Notes under the pieces: model-generated
What the model saw: only the letters and a program-made list of their open reading frames with translations
Databases searched by the model: none
Told to the model about the DNA's origin: nothing
In this document: positions 11,471 to 21,994 of the stretch, piece by piece
Layout of the letters: the number at the start of each line of letters is the position of its first letter
Position numbering within the stretch: position 1 is the stretch's first letter
Position numbers and translations under genes: made by a program
Assembly: GCA_030765065.1 (NCBI GenBank)
Contig: CM060990.1
Span: 211,769,290-211,833,289, forward strand
DNA length: 64,000 nucleotides
Source: Deroplatys truncata
Taxonomy: Eukaryota > Arthropoda > Insecta > Mantodea > Mantidae
Reading direction: 5' to 3'

Positions 11471-11934
11471 TATACGCAATAGAATAAAGTGCTGAAAATA
11501 AAAGGAATAACTAGTAATGTGAAATATTATTGATAAATAGCTTTACTGTAAAACAACTTGTGCCACAGAATGTAATTAACGAAAAAGGAAGCATGTAAGG
11601 AGCATTGTAACTCAGAACTAGGCGTGCTATGAACAGGGGTGAAAGTTCATCGACACACACATGCTAACGTACACAGGGGCTAAGCAAAGTCACAGAAAAT
11701 AGAGACAGAGAGGTCCGAGGTTTTAGTGGGACAGAGATAGAAGTCCAATTCCTGGAATCCAAGGGAGTTGGAAAAATAGAAAGAGAAACGGGAGTTGTAA
11801 AGTATGACGGAGATACTGGGGTTTACCAGAGAAGTCAAAAGGAAGGGTGACTTCTAAAGCTGGGAACATTTTATTTTGATAGCTCGCTAAGTAGATGTCC
11901 ACTGAGAACATTTGTCACATACAAAGGCGCTAAT
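11471..11934. repeat. Right-arm-only insert of about 460 bp, unidentified
   Basis: The left arm runs continuously from GGGGACAT into TCTAGCG (minus-strand reading near 4,800), whereas the right arm has about 460 bases between the same two strings. No terminal inverted repeat, tRNA-like head or poly-A tail is evident; at most AT or ATT is repeated at the junctions. Part of it is purine-rich like 9,396-9,770. It is either an insertion of an unknown element here or a deletion from the left arm. Confidence 0.55.
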
Positions 11935-12020
11935 TCTAGCGTCATTGTAGGAAATATAAAACTGGAAAGTGGTCCCAAGTTCCTCATTGCGATTTTGCTC
12001 TCACTCGCACTCTCTGCATA

Positions 12021-13288
12021 CGAGGGGCACTATTTATATGTTGAGCCTTGGCAACCCTGAATGTTGTACGTGCCATCTGACGTTTCAAATCAAAAGTTAG
12101 ACATTTTTTACCATAACCTACTTGAAACATTTTGTCAATAGAGCATAATTTGTTTTGTTTACACTAACTTGAAAATTGTGGGTCAACAAAAACATGGAAT
12201 TAACTCGTGAAAATGTTTGTGCAATGATTCATTACCGCTTTCGACGTGGATTATCAAGACAATAGTGCAACCATCAACTAACTTCCACATTTGGCGACAA
12301 AGTTCCATCCTTTGCCACTGTGAAACGCTGGTATAACGAATTAAATCGTGGCCGCCGTTCGCTCAATGATGAAGTTCGTGAAGGTCGTCCAAAATCAGTT
12401 GTAGTGCCAGGAAACATTGATGCTGTACAAAAACTACTAATGAAAGATCGTCATGCGCCATATTGTGAGATTAAGGCAACCCTTGGCATTAGTTCCATCA
12501 GCATATATGAAATATTGTTTGATTATTTAGCCGTGAAAAAGGTTTGCTCTCGTTGGATCCCACATAATTTGACGCAATCTCAAAAACATGCTCGTGTTGA
12601 TTGGTGTACAAAAATGCTCAAGAAATACAATCGCGGTGCCTCAAAAGACGTGTATAAGATTGTAACACGTGACAAATCGTGGATCTATGCGTATGGGCCG
12701 GAACGTAAACAGCAGTCGACTGTATGGGTGTTACAAGATGAAGCAAATCCAAAAAACGTTGTTCGCACTCGAAGCACTTCGAAGCAAATGATCGCCTGCT
12801 TTATCAGCAAAACTGGCCATTTGGAACGTAAAGCAGTCAATACCGAATGGTACGCAACCATTTTTAGCCGAATTCTTCGGTGAAGTAAGGGAAACCAAGA
12901 ACCGTAGGATCGTTATTCATCAAGACAATGCGACCGCACACACATCTCGTCTAACAGCAGCGTATTTGAAGGCTCAAAAAATCGCATTGATGGGTCCTCC
13001 GCCATACAGTCCTGATTTGGCACCCAATGACTTCTTTTTTTTCTGAATATGAAGAATAAATTTCGTGGACAACGATTTTTGTTGGCAAAAGAAGCCGTCG
13101 ATGCTTTCATAAACCATGTTTTGGAGATATCTCGAGAAGATTGGAATAAATGCTTTGACAAATAGTTCAAACGGCTTCAAAAGTGTGTTGATCATAAAGG
13201 CGAATATTTTGAAAAACAATAAAGCAGTTTTCAATCAGAAATTACTTTGTTTTAATTATTACGTTCAACATTTAAATAGTGCCCCTCG
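12021..13288 (+). mobile_element. Mariner (DD34D-type), defective; empty site preserved in the other arm
   Basis: The termini are inverted: CGAGGGGCACTATTTATATG at the left, and the same pattern read inward from the right end on the minus strand. The left arm of the large inverted repeat has the uninterrupted site CTCTGCATAGTAGT (minus reading near 4,700). Here the element splits that string after TA (12,019-12,020), and the right copy of the TA is now TG (13,289-13,290). This is a direct filled/empty pair. Length is 1,268 bp. It inserted after the arms were duplicated. Confidence 0.92.
12194..13222 (+). pseudogene. Mariner transposase pseudogene
   Basis: It starts MELTRENVCAMIHYRFRRG at 12,194 and ends with the mariner-typical EYFEKQ before TAA at 13,220. 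Helix-turn-helix blocks lie in the first half (EGRPKSVVVPGNIDAV, then IKATLGISSISIYEIL). Catalytic blocks are DKSWIYAYGPE (first Asp), IHQDNATAHTS (second Asp) and YSPDLAPNDFFFF (third Asp), consistent with the DD34D mariner group. It is broken by a stop near 12,264, a frameshift near 12,860 and another frameshift after NDFFFF near 13,045. All three catalytic residues survive, so the copy is dead but not ancient. Confidence 0.9.
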
Positions 13289-13984
13289 TGGTAGTCTTGG
13301 TGATTGTCAGGGGTGCAATACGTGTGAAGTCAGGCGGAAGACTCCGTGAGTGTAGGTGGGTGGAAAATATCATGTGACACGCTAGATACGCCCACATAAA
13401 TAATTCAAATTAGCGGAACGTTAACTGCACAGCATTTGTACCACTTTAGTGTTAAGCAGGGGAAAGTTTCTAGCCGCTTCACTGAGCATTATATTTGAAT
13501 GAATTAAACTGTTTAAGGAAACGTCAGTTTGTTATTTGCTTCACCTCCATAATCCTGAGAAGTACCAAGTTCTCTAGCCAGCAACTTTTCCTCGGCTCTA
13601 CGATAAGCAGCCCGGCAGAAAACTTCAAGGGAAATTCGAAGATCCGAGACTCACGTACGAGCCCTTCCATCTCTGCTACAAATGTATTTCTGCAATATTC
13701 GAGCCCAATAGCGTTTGAAGTCCTGGAATAGCTCACTGAGCATGACCAAATGTTTCTTGGAAGTGGATGACCGGAGAAAGATTTGCTGAACTTGGTTAAG
13801 CTAAATGATGTTTATGCTTTGTATAGTATGATTCCGTTAAGATGTTTAATACCTGTTCTTTGAATTTGCAATTTCATGAATGTTTTATATTGGTTTAGCT
13901 TTTATTCTAAGGGCATTTTCCGAATATTACAGCTAGTGAACATGTTCTCCAAATACGTGAATTAGTCAAAAATTGGCTAGGTTT

Positions 13985-14160
13985 CGTTAAGCTGGTGCAC
14001 GGCAGAAAAAAACCGCATCCCCCCCCAAATGACGTTCAACGATCCCATCAGCCCGTAAGGGTGTGCTCGTAGGACCACAGGATGTTTAGAATCTCTGATG
14101 CTTCGCCTTCCAACTAAACACAGCGTTTTGTAATATACAGCTCCCTCCATATATATATAC
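13985..14160 (-). repeat. Remnant of the palindromic mariner derivative in the right arm
   Basis: Inverted match to left-arm 2,955-3,170, including GGGCTGATGGGATCGTTGA and the string CATCCTGTGGTCCT. One whole half of the palindrome, most of the other half and flanking DNA up to left 4,015 are absent. The junction reads CGAAACC directly into TAGCCAATTTTT (minus strand near 13,980). Deletion of a long hairpin-forming sequence is the simplest explanation. Confidence 0.6.
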
Positions 14161-14190
14161 CGATGTTTCTCATTACCGTTGAGAAAATCT

Positions 14191-14475
14191 CATCGTCGTC
14201 ATCCGTGGTGTAGTGGTTACCATGCTAGCCATTAATTTCCCAGATCGCGGGTTCAAACCCAGTTGAGGGCGCTGGATTTTTTCTTGCGTAAGAATCCTTA
14301 TCATGTTTTGCTTTGGAAGCGAAGTAGAGCCGGTGGTCCTGTGTCGTAGATTTGCGGCACGTAAAAGAACCTCAAGCCTGATAAAGAGGCCCCTGAGGAA
14401 AATTAGCTGTCTTTCACGCCTAATATAAAATAGAACGTCATGGACCACAGCAGTTAAAGAGCGTCCATAAATAAA
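14191..14475 (+). repeat. tRNA-derived SINE, right-arm copy
   Basis: Same family as 2,037-2,311. The head contains CCGTGGTGTAGTGGTTACC (A-box-like) and GCGGGTTCAAACCCAG (B-box-like, a good match). The body ends near CAGTTAAAGAGCGTCC. This is the best-preserved head of the three copies. The first 70 bases fold poorly as a tRNA, so I call it a SINE and not a gene. Confidence 0.75.
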
Positions 14476-14644
14476 CTCAATTTCAGTTTTGACAATCCCA
14501 CAACTAGCACAAAGTGGTATATTTAAAAATGTTGTTAATTATTCTATTTACGTTCTACTGCTTACCAAAGTCACAACATGGAGTTGTTACAAGTTTACAG
14601 CATGCTCCCAATATTCGGAGTAACAGAAGTTGTATTTTCAATGG

Positions 14645-15480
14645 CCCTTTTATAGAATTTCACTTATTTGGAGAACATGTTCACTAGCTGTAATATCCGG
14701 AAAATGCCCTTAGAATAAACGCTAAACCAATATAAAACATTCATGAAATTGCAAATTCAAAGAACAGGGATTAAACATCTTAACAAATCATACTATACAA
14801 AGCATAAATATCATTTAACTTAACCAAGTTCAGAAAATCTTTTCCGGCCATCCACTTCCAAGAAACATTTGGTCATGGTCAGTTGAATCAAGGACGTATA
14901 ATATTTCCAGCACATTCTCCAGGTATTACATCATTGGACTTCTTTTCATGGGGACACTTAAAATCAGAGGTCTACGATGCACAGACAGAAAAGTACAAGA
15001 TCTGCAAAGCAATATTGTTGAGGAATGCATACTCCACAGGTACTGCATAATGTTACAGAACGACACACATACACACAAAAAATACCCTTTAAAGATGCAT
15101 TACAGCACAGTGGAGACATTTGAATGTTTATGTTACAATTTCCTCTTACAGTATATAAGAGGAAAAGGGTTTTAATCTGGAAGTGTACACACAATTTTTG
15201 TTCCCTAAATGATGTTGAATACATCTGAATACATCTGTGATGCTTAATTGCTGTATAATTGAAGTCGAGATGAAGAATGCGACAAAGTTGTGTAATAACT
15301 GTGCATCGTAGAGCTCTGATTTTAAGTGTCCCCATGAAAAGAAGTCCGATGGTGTAATACCTAGTGAATGTGCTGGAAATATTATACGTCCTTGATTCCA
15401 ACCATCTTTGGCAGAATTCCTTGTCCATATACTCAGAAATAACAGCTGCGTTGTGTGTACAATTTCAACATTAGACTTCT
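14645..15480. repeat. Locally inverted block with duplicated transposase fragments
   Basis: 14,645-14,882 repeats left-arm 4,030-4,258 in direct orientation and is also an inverted copy of 13,740-13,960. 14,888-15,300 repeats left-arm 1,430-1,840 in direct orientation, whereas the arm as a whole is inverted. 15,300-15,480 returns to the expected inverted orientation and again carries the ITPSDFF-type transposase end (minus strand near 15,340). The result is a small palindrome nested inside the right arm. It implies at least one extra inversion or fold-back event. Confidence 0.65.
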
Positions 15481-15800
15481 GGCATTTTTTGGAGAGGCAT
15501 GTTTCCATGGCAACGTCCCATTCGCTGTGGTTCTAGTCAATAAGGTGCTACCACCCTCGATTTCTTTCGCCTACAAGCTGAACTTGAGGGGTAACGTGTT
15601 GCTAAGTTATACTACATTACAGCACGTATTTACTACTGTTTAATAGCGTTCATTTGCATCCCTTTATTTTGTTATTTACTACTTTTTGTTGAGTGTTTGT
15701 GTGTTTGGAGAGAATAACAGTGTATGAACAACTATTAATAGTCCTTAGCGTACAGTAAGTTAAGAGTAGTGCCATGAAGCGGCCAGGTAGTCAGCCATAG

Positions 15801-17450
15801 GTGCCGACTCCACGGGAGCAGCGGGGGCTATTGGCCCTATGATTGTGTGACCATAGGGGCGAACATGTCAATTCGCGCCCATGAAATTAATAAGCAATGT
15901 CTGAATGTGCTAACTGAAAAGCATACCTATCACGGAAGACTACCGCTTGAGCGCGGCAACAATCGACTCAAGATCTTGTTGTTGAATTGCAACTAATTTA
16001 AGCTGAGCCTTACAACAATGGAAAAGCTGGTTGTCTTCAAGGTCCCGATCTTACTTGAGTTTTCCTTGCCTGCATAATATGCATCGGTTATTATTGTGGC
16101 TGAAAATGTGCAACAGTAAACGATTTTGTGTCATGTAATATATATGTAATATATATATATAAGATGATGCTACTTAACATAATACAGCGAAAAAATGCAC
16201 AGGTTGATTCCGCTACACCATTTGATGAATAATGCGTTTCGAAAAAACCGGTAAGTACCTATATAATATATTTATTTACAGAATGAGTTATTAATATAAA
16301 TAAGCTCAATGTTCATACCATAAAATCATACACTTTTTAAAACGTATCTTTTTCATTAATTTATTCAGAGGGAATTGCAGACAATTACGACAAATTTTCG
16401 ATTAGCTTCTCTGATCGGCAGGTTTACTTCTCGGTTCGCTCGAAGAACTCGAGTTAACGAAGATTTAGCCTCTTCGGGGTACTGGCGAATTTGTCTTCTT
16501 GGCATCATGACAGAGGAACTAAACGGAAAATAATAGGCTCAGGAAGTAATTACTGTAGTGGAGTGGAGGATACAGGTGCTTTCGCCTAATTTATTTGTGG
16601 GTGCAACACTCACTCTTGCCTGAGTAGGAGAACTCTAACATAAATAATAATAATAATAATAATAATAACAATAATAATAATAAATTTAAGGTACCATATC
16701 TTAAGAGCAAACTGCTTCATGATCACATGATACCTAACAGTACAGTAACTGTAGCATCTGTAGGAAATAACAACAATGTGAGGCAACGGCGCATATGAAG
16801 GATGCAATAAAGAAGTTTATCAAACTGTTTTATTGGTATTCTAAAGTTTTAATTAGTAATTAATTGTTGTTTATTGTAGCAGACTAAAGAAGAGAAACCT
16901 CTTTCCCGTTGTCAGCCCCCTGCCTCTAACAGTGGCTGATAGGATACGCTGAATCCAGTTTCCAGACTTGGGTACTTGTTGGTGGCTGACTACTGATAAA
17001 TTTGCATTGCAGACATGTCTGCATAATACTATGCAATAGAGGATGGTTTCGCAAATTTTAAATATGCCATCTGACATATATAAGTTGAAACACACTTAAA
17101 TGCAGTAGTCAGCCACCCCAGCTGGGCACTGCAATTATCCCTATTTGTAATGTCCAGTTCTCAGTCCCCAAATAAATACAATAAAGAACCTTTTAAACTA
17201 AAATAAACAGGTTTAATATCATATGATAAGCCTCTCTGAAGTGCCTAATAGACCCAACAAAAGTCTTCCTACCCGAATGAGTAGAAAAACTTACCGCTGA
17301 TTTTTCGCACAAGTTAACCAAAATGGTTGCCAATTAGTCTTAATGGCTTACTTCTCAACTGCCACTGAATAATATTTTGTAAATATTCTCCATTTGCTCA
17401 CCTGATGCAGCACCTATTGTAACATTATATACCGCGTAAGTCTTCTCTGC
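15801..17450. other. Gene-free DNA with an AAT microsatellite
   Basis: No credible coding region. It contains a short palindrome around 15,835-15,862 (CCCTATG paired with CATAGGG), an AT-rich stretch near 16,140-16,165 and an interrupted (AAT)n microsatellite at 16,643-16,684. A moderately GC-richer part at 16,880-17,140 has no recognisable features. Confidence 0.5.
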
Positions 17451-17491
17451 CTGCGGATTTTTTTTTTGTTGACCTAATTTACGTTCTTCTG

Positions 17492-20400
17492 TCATTTTTT
17501 TTTACTTTTTTTTGGTTGACAAGACCACCTCACTGGCTGGTGGCAAACTACAACCTCCCCGGTTTTTTTTGACTTTATTTTACTTTGGCTTACTTTAGGA
17601 AGGTTCAAATGCAAAATATCAGAGGGTTGAGGAATCCATCTGGTAGGTATCCAAGTACGACAATATCCTAAAACCCAAGTCCAGACCACAGTTTTACCGG
17701 AGCATTCCATCAGTCGATGAGGAAGGGAATCTGCGACATTACAAAGTGGGCAGTTGTGGGAAATAGCCATCCGGTGGCGATAGAGTTTGTCCGCCGTTGG
17801 AAGGATTTCGTTTACCACCGCATACGTTACTGCCATCCAATCGAAGTTAATCTGTGGCAGGCTAAAACATCTCCAAATGCGTCTCCAGGGCAGTTGTGGG
17901 TATTTCAGCTGGACATGAGGGATAATAGGAGCAGCTTGAACAAGAAAGGTGTAAATCTTCTTCACCGTACTAAAGTCACCATTCCCCACTTTCTCCGGTG
18001 GTAACTTCTCCAAGACCTGATAAACTTCACGTAACATTTGGGGCACCTTGTCACGCTCGCCCCGATTCAAAAAGGATGAGTAATGTCGTTGTAGCGCAAT
18101 ATCCACGGGGTCACCCTGGTTATTCACGGCAAGCAAGAGCATTCGAATCATCAAGGCCTGAGACTGACGCACCACCTCTAATAATCCCCAGCCACCTTGA
18201 CCTTTCGGGAGACGGAGTTGCGTACGCGCAATACGATAAAGCTTTCCTGTCCAGATAAAATAACCTAATATCTGTTCTATTCTCTGGCAATGGCGTTTTG
18301 AGAGCGGAAGAACAGATGCAAGGAACCAAATTCTGCTGAGCGCAAAGCTATTACAAAACCATATACGTTGTACCAAATTCAGCATCCTGGTTTTCTGCTG
18401 ATACATCACACCACGTAATATATTAATACGAGACGTCCAGTTGTATTCCCGCGTATCCTCTGCGTCAGTACTAAAGTAGATTCCCAGAACCTTCGTACGC
18501 TGCACAACAGGTATGCCCAAAACTGATGTATCCGGAGGTTGTAACCCAATGGGCAATATCTCGGACTTCCTCATATTAAATGTCATTCCGGTATTCTCCT
18601 CATATTGCTGTAAACAAGCTTTTAGGCGTATAATATCGCGGGGTGTGGTAACCATTACAGTAATATCGTCAGCGTAGGCTCGTACCACCAGTCTCTGACC
18701 ATACACATCGATTCCGGTAAGAGTAGATTGAAGGCGTCGAATTAAAGGATCAACATACAAGGCAAATAGTATCATAGACATGGGACAACCTTGTCGGACG
18801 GAACCTTTAACGGGTATAGCAGCTGTGAGATACCCATTGCAGAGAATCTTAGACGAAGCAACATCATATAGGGCTCGGATAAGATTACGGAGCTTATCGG
18901 GCACTTTCAAGGCAACCAAACGTTTCCATAGTGCCCCGTGAACGACGTTGTCAAAGGCCTTCTCAAGATCTAAATTAATGAGTGCAGCGGACTGGTGTTC
19001 CTGTGCACAGTGCAATATACCACCTCTCAATGCCGCCAGCGTATGATGAATGGCCGTCCCCTTATGTATGGCAGCCTGCATCTCGCTAAGTAAATAGGGT
19101 AGAATCTTCTGCATACGAAGACTAATGATTTTAACAAACAACTTGTAGTCACAGTTCAATAACGTGATCGGCCTATAATCCTGTGGAGTCTTCGGCTGCG
19201 CACACTTCGGAAGCTGGACCACTATCCCATCTGCAAAAGTAGGCGGCAATCGCTCTGAGGTCCACATTACCTGGAAAACTTGAAGTAATTCGTCCCGAAT
19301 ATAGCGCCAACAGTGCTTGTAAAATTCATATGGTAGACTATCAGGTCCTGGAGACGCCTGCAACTTTGACGACTGGATCACTTCCATGAACTCTGCTGCT
19401 GAAACAGGCGTCGTATCCTGCCGCAGCTCCTCCGGGACAACCGGAGCAACCCCAGACATATACTCGTCCACAGCACTGGAGCATTCCGCTGGGACGGAGA
19501 AGCGTTGGACGTAAAAGGAGTGCACTTCACGAAGAATTCCGGCTGTAGTGGAAATTTTCTGTCCATCAACCTCCAAATGAGTGACGAGCTTCCGGCGACC
19601 AAGTTTACGTTCCTTCGCCAGATGGTAAAAACTCGCCTTTTCCCCAAACACCACTTCCGCCGAGCGTACTTTGGACAAACACCCCTGTAACTCGTTAGAT
19701 TTTCGGGCCTTAATGTGTTCTTTGATGCCTCTCATAAGAGACTGAACATCATCACCTTGCTGTTGGCGTATGTGTAGTTCCTGAAGGACTTGCAGGTAAT
19801 AGTCCATGGTTTCCCTCCTAGCCAGAGCTCGACGACAGGCTGCAGCCCGAAAGAAATACCGAAGCGCAGGCTTGGCTTTACACACCCACCAGAAGGCTTT
19901 ATTCTGTGCTAGCAGAAAGGATACCCGCAACCGCGACCAAAGATCCTGGAAATCCCTTAGCACGTCCTCATCCATAAGCAACGAGCAGTTTAATTTCCAA
20001 TAGCCTCTACCTCTACTGTAGATCGCTGCCCTACCTTCAAAGGCATGTATGAGTGCATTATGATCACTGAATGCGACAGGCACTATCTCTGTACGATGAA
20101 GACGTGATAAGAGTTCAGCCGTCACATACATGCGGTCCAGCCGCGATGCTGATAGGCCTCTCACGAAAGTAAATTGTACTGCGGAACCATGCGTATGCTC
20201 CCAGGTATCCTTTAACCGCATTTGCTCCACCAGCTGCTGCAAAGTAACACACCCATTAAAGGCTCCGCGTTGATCTTTGGCCGCCAACGTACAATTAAAA
20301 TCACCGACAAGTACAAAGGTAGCACCCGATGGGATATGGGTCAGGAGGTCTTGCCGAAAAAACTCCTCTCGTTGTTTGCGTTTATTACTACCAGCAGGTG

Positions 20401-20704
20401 CGTAGATATTCACGAAAGTCACGTCATCATACACTGCCGAAAGAACCCAACCGGAAGGATGGTATCCAAAACTGTGTAATCGTAAGCCTTGTCTGTAAAC
20501 AATTGCCGTACCGGAACCCTCGGGGCCAAGATTGGTCTCGTAATCGAAGCCATACAAAAAATCCAGATTACAAAGATTCACCTCCTGTAAAAAACAAATG
20601 TCTATGTCATTACTGATCAAAAAGTCCCTTAAAAGTTGTTGTTTAATAACCTGTCGCAGGCCGTTAACGTTGAGCGAAGCCCATATTTGAAGTCCTACCG
20701 GCAT
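17492..20704 (-). CDS. LINE ORF2: endonuclease-reverse transcriptase, 1,070 aa
   Basis: ORF2 nicks the target and copies the element RNA at the nick. Endonuclease domain (residues 1-220): ASLNVNGL with Asn12 and Asn14, LQEVN with Glu41, VGDFN with Asp135 and Asn137, and AFSDHN at 213-215 carrying the catalytic His. Reverse transcriptase (about 500-720): DYRPITLLNCDYK, LINLDLEKAFD with Asp579, SVRQGCPMS, and YADD at 677-680. A C-terminal finger CPLC-x7-H-x4-C spans 985-1001, preceded by EILPTADKL, as in zf-RVT domains. The frame is uninterrupted. The last 30 residues are Lys/Ser-rich and run into the A-rich tail, so the natural C-terminus may be slightly truncated. The reverse transcriptase texture (LLNCDYK) points to the L1/Tx1 side of the tree; the exact clade needs a phylogeny. 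Confidence 0.93.
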   Translation of the reverse strand: MPVGLQIWASLNVNGLRQVIKQQLLRDFLISNDIDICFLQEVNLCNLDFLYGFDYETNLGPEGSGTAIVYRQGLRLHSFGYHPSGWVLSAVYDDVTFVNIYAPAGSNKRKQREEFFRQDLLTHIPSGATFVLVGDFNCTLAAKDQRGAFNGCVTLQQLVEQMRLKDTWEHTHGSAVQFTFVRGLSASRLDRMYVTAELLSRLHRTEIVPVAFSDHNALIHAFEGRAAIYSRGRGYWKLNCSLLMDEDVLRDFQDLWSRLRVSFLLAQNKAFWWVCKAKPALRYFFRAAACRRALARRETMDYYLQVLQELHIRQQQGDDVQSLMRGIKEHIKARKSNELQGCLSKVRSAEVVFGEKASFYHLAKERKLGRRKLVTHLEVDGQKISTTAGILREVHSFYVQRFSVPAECSSAVDEYMSGVAPVVPEELRQDTTPVSAAEFMEVIQSSKLQASPGPDSLPYEFYKHCWRYIRDELLQVFQVMWTSERLPPTFADGIVVQLPKCAQPKTPQDYRPITLLNCDYKLFVKIISLRMQKILPYLLSEMQAAIHKGTAIHHTLAALRGGILHCAQEHQSAALINLDLEKAFDNVVHGALWKRLVALKVPDKLRNLIRALYDVASSKILCNGYLTAAIPVKGSVRQGCPMSMILFALYVDPLIRRLQSTLTGIDVYGQRLVVRAYADDITVMVTTPRDIIRLKACLQQYEENTGMTFNMRKSEILPIGLQPPDTSVLGIPVVQRTKVLGIYFSTDAEDTREYNWTSRINILRGVMYQQKTRMLNLVQRIWFCNSFALSRIWFLASVLPLSKRHCQRIEQILGYFIWTGKLYRIARTQLRLPKGQGGWGLLEVVRQSQALMIRMLLLAVNNQGDPVDIALQRHYSSFLNRGERDKVPQMLREVYQVLEKLPPEKVGNGDFSTVKKIYTFLVQAAPIIPHVQLKYPQLPWRRIWRCFSLPQINFDWMAVTYAVVNEILPTADKLYRHRMAISHNCPLCNVADSLPHRLMECSGKTVVWTWVLGYCRTWIPTRWIPQPSDILHLNLPKVSQSKIKSKKTGEVVVCHQPVRWSCQPKKSKKK

Positions 20705-20779
20705 TTAAAGGGCAAGGATCGTATATTCAATGGTTGCAATCGGAGAACAACCAGGGAGCACTCCAGAAACAACACAATC

Positions 20780-21994
20780 TCAATCATCACTATCCGGGTG
20801 CGGGTCATCCTTTGTAAGTTTAGGGGAACGTTGGTGATCCTCAAAATCATCGCTGTCATCTACTGCCGGCCGCTTGCCTGAGTCCGCCTCTTTCGTTGTG
20901 GAACGAGCCGGAGAGTTACCGGGCAACGGTTGCACATCTTGGGAGTGCTGTCGTGTCATGGCACTTTCTACATCCATCCGCCTATGCTGGCTCCGTATCC
21001 GAGGATCTCGACTAGACAAAGAAGCAGAAGGCTTTTGCCTTAAAAGTGCTACCTCACTCGCCGATATCTCTACTTCTTCATCACAAACGATCTCCATGTC
21101 CCCATCCTGAGAATTTTGCGAAAAAGAGGGTACCTCGGGCATTTCGCATGACGACTTCCGATCAACAAAGGGCGTAATAGATCCGTCCACAATTGCATGT
21201 TCGGTTGCTGCAGTCAACAGCGGTGTCTCCGCCCCAGCAGGACCACCACTTCCTGAATCGGAAGAGCGCGCTGGAAGGTGCACCGACAAAGGTTCTACCA
21301 CAGACGTTTGTGACATAATGGAAGCCTGCTTCTGGGCGACTGCATCAGAAGAGGTGGCAGCACTCGCCGCCTCACTGAAGGTTACCGGTCGATTCCTTGG
21401 AGTTATAGGCAGCCGCGTGGCACGTAGAGGACAAGCTGCTTTTAAGTGGGTAGTGTCATGACACAAATGACAAGCCTGTGGTTGGCCGATGTAACTGATG
21501 GCAATCAAATACGAATCGATAACTAAACTAGCCGGTATATGACGTTTGAGCCCCATTTTTACAGCATGCACTCCGTTGTTAGACGAAAGAAGATACTGCG
21601 AGCCCCATCTTTCCCTACGGATATCATACACTGTACCATATTTACTTAGTTCCTGTGACAGTACCGTAAAGGGCACCTCAGAAGGCAGGTTAAACACCCG
21701 GACATTTACTGTTTGCTGATCACCTGGTGTAATATTCACTTTTGTTATGTCGCCGGAGGCGTATGTAAAATTTTGTTCCTCTTTATACCGCGAGAGAAGA
21801 TTATCATACAATACCGCCGATAACAATTTCACATAGATAGCTCGTTCCCTGGTGTGAAGCTGGAGCGTGTCGACCTGATCAGCTTGAAACCCCATGACGT
21901 TCACTAGCCACTGGTGGATTTCTAGTGCAGTGGGTTTTATCGCCGTCGTCGTAAACTGAATTTTGAGAGTATTCACACGTTTATAAACCGCCAT
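20780..21994 (-). CDS. LINE ORF1: nucleic-acid-binding protein, 404 aa
   Basis: ORF1 proteins coat the element RNA and assist target-primed reverse transcription. The frame is complete from Met to stop. Residues about 1-90 resemble a small alpha/beta domain. Residues 95-170 (VNVRVFNLPSEVPFTVL onward) look RRM-like. One zinc knuckle of the CX2CX4HX4C type is at Cys175, Cys178, His183 and Cys188 (CHLCHDTTHLKAAC). The rest (about 200-404) is low-complexity, Ser/Pro/Asp-rich and ends acidic (HPDSDD). A single knuckle and an acidic tail differ from jockey-type ORF1s with three knuckles. It sits 75 bp upstream of ORF2 on the same strand. Confidence 0.88.
   Translation of the reverse strand: MAVYKRVNTLKIQFTTTAIKPTALEIHQWLVNVMGFQADQVDTLQLHTRERAIYVKLLSAVLYDNLLSRYKEEQNFTYASGDITKVNITPGDQQTVNVRVFNLPSEVPFTVLSQELSKYGTVYDIRRERWGSQYLLSSNNGVHAVKMGLKRHIPASLVIDSYLIAISYIGQPQACHLCHDTTHLKAACPLRATRLPITPRNRPVTFSEAASAATSSDAVAQKQASIMSQTSVVEPLSVHLPARSSDSGSGGPAGAETPLLTAATEHAIVDGSITPFVDRKSSCEMPEVPSFSQNSQDGDMEIVCDEEVEISASEVALLRQKPSASLSSRDPRIRSQHRRMDVESAMTRQHSQDVQPLPGNSPARSTTKEADSGKRPAVDDSDDFEDHQRSPKLTKDDPHPDSDD

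Larger units (their letters stand above)
10200..15800. repeat. Right arm of the 15-kb inverted repeat
   Basis: Inverted partner of 632-5,880. Compared with the left arm it has gained about 130 bp near 10,490-10,617, an unidentified insert at about 11,471-11,934 and a mariner at 12,021-13,288. It has lost most of the palindromic mariner derivative plus adjacent DNA (left 3,170-4,015 has no partner) and one of the two SINEs. A block at 14,645-15,300 lies in the opposite orientation to that expected and includes an extra copy of left 4,030-4,258. The outer end matches left 632-950 at 15,460-15,800. Confidence 0.85.
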
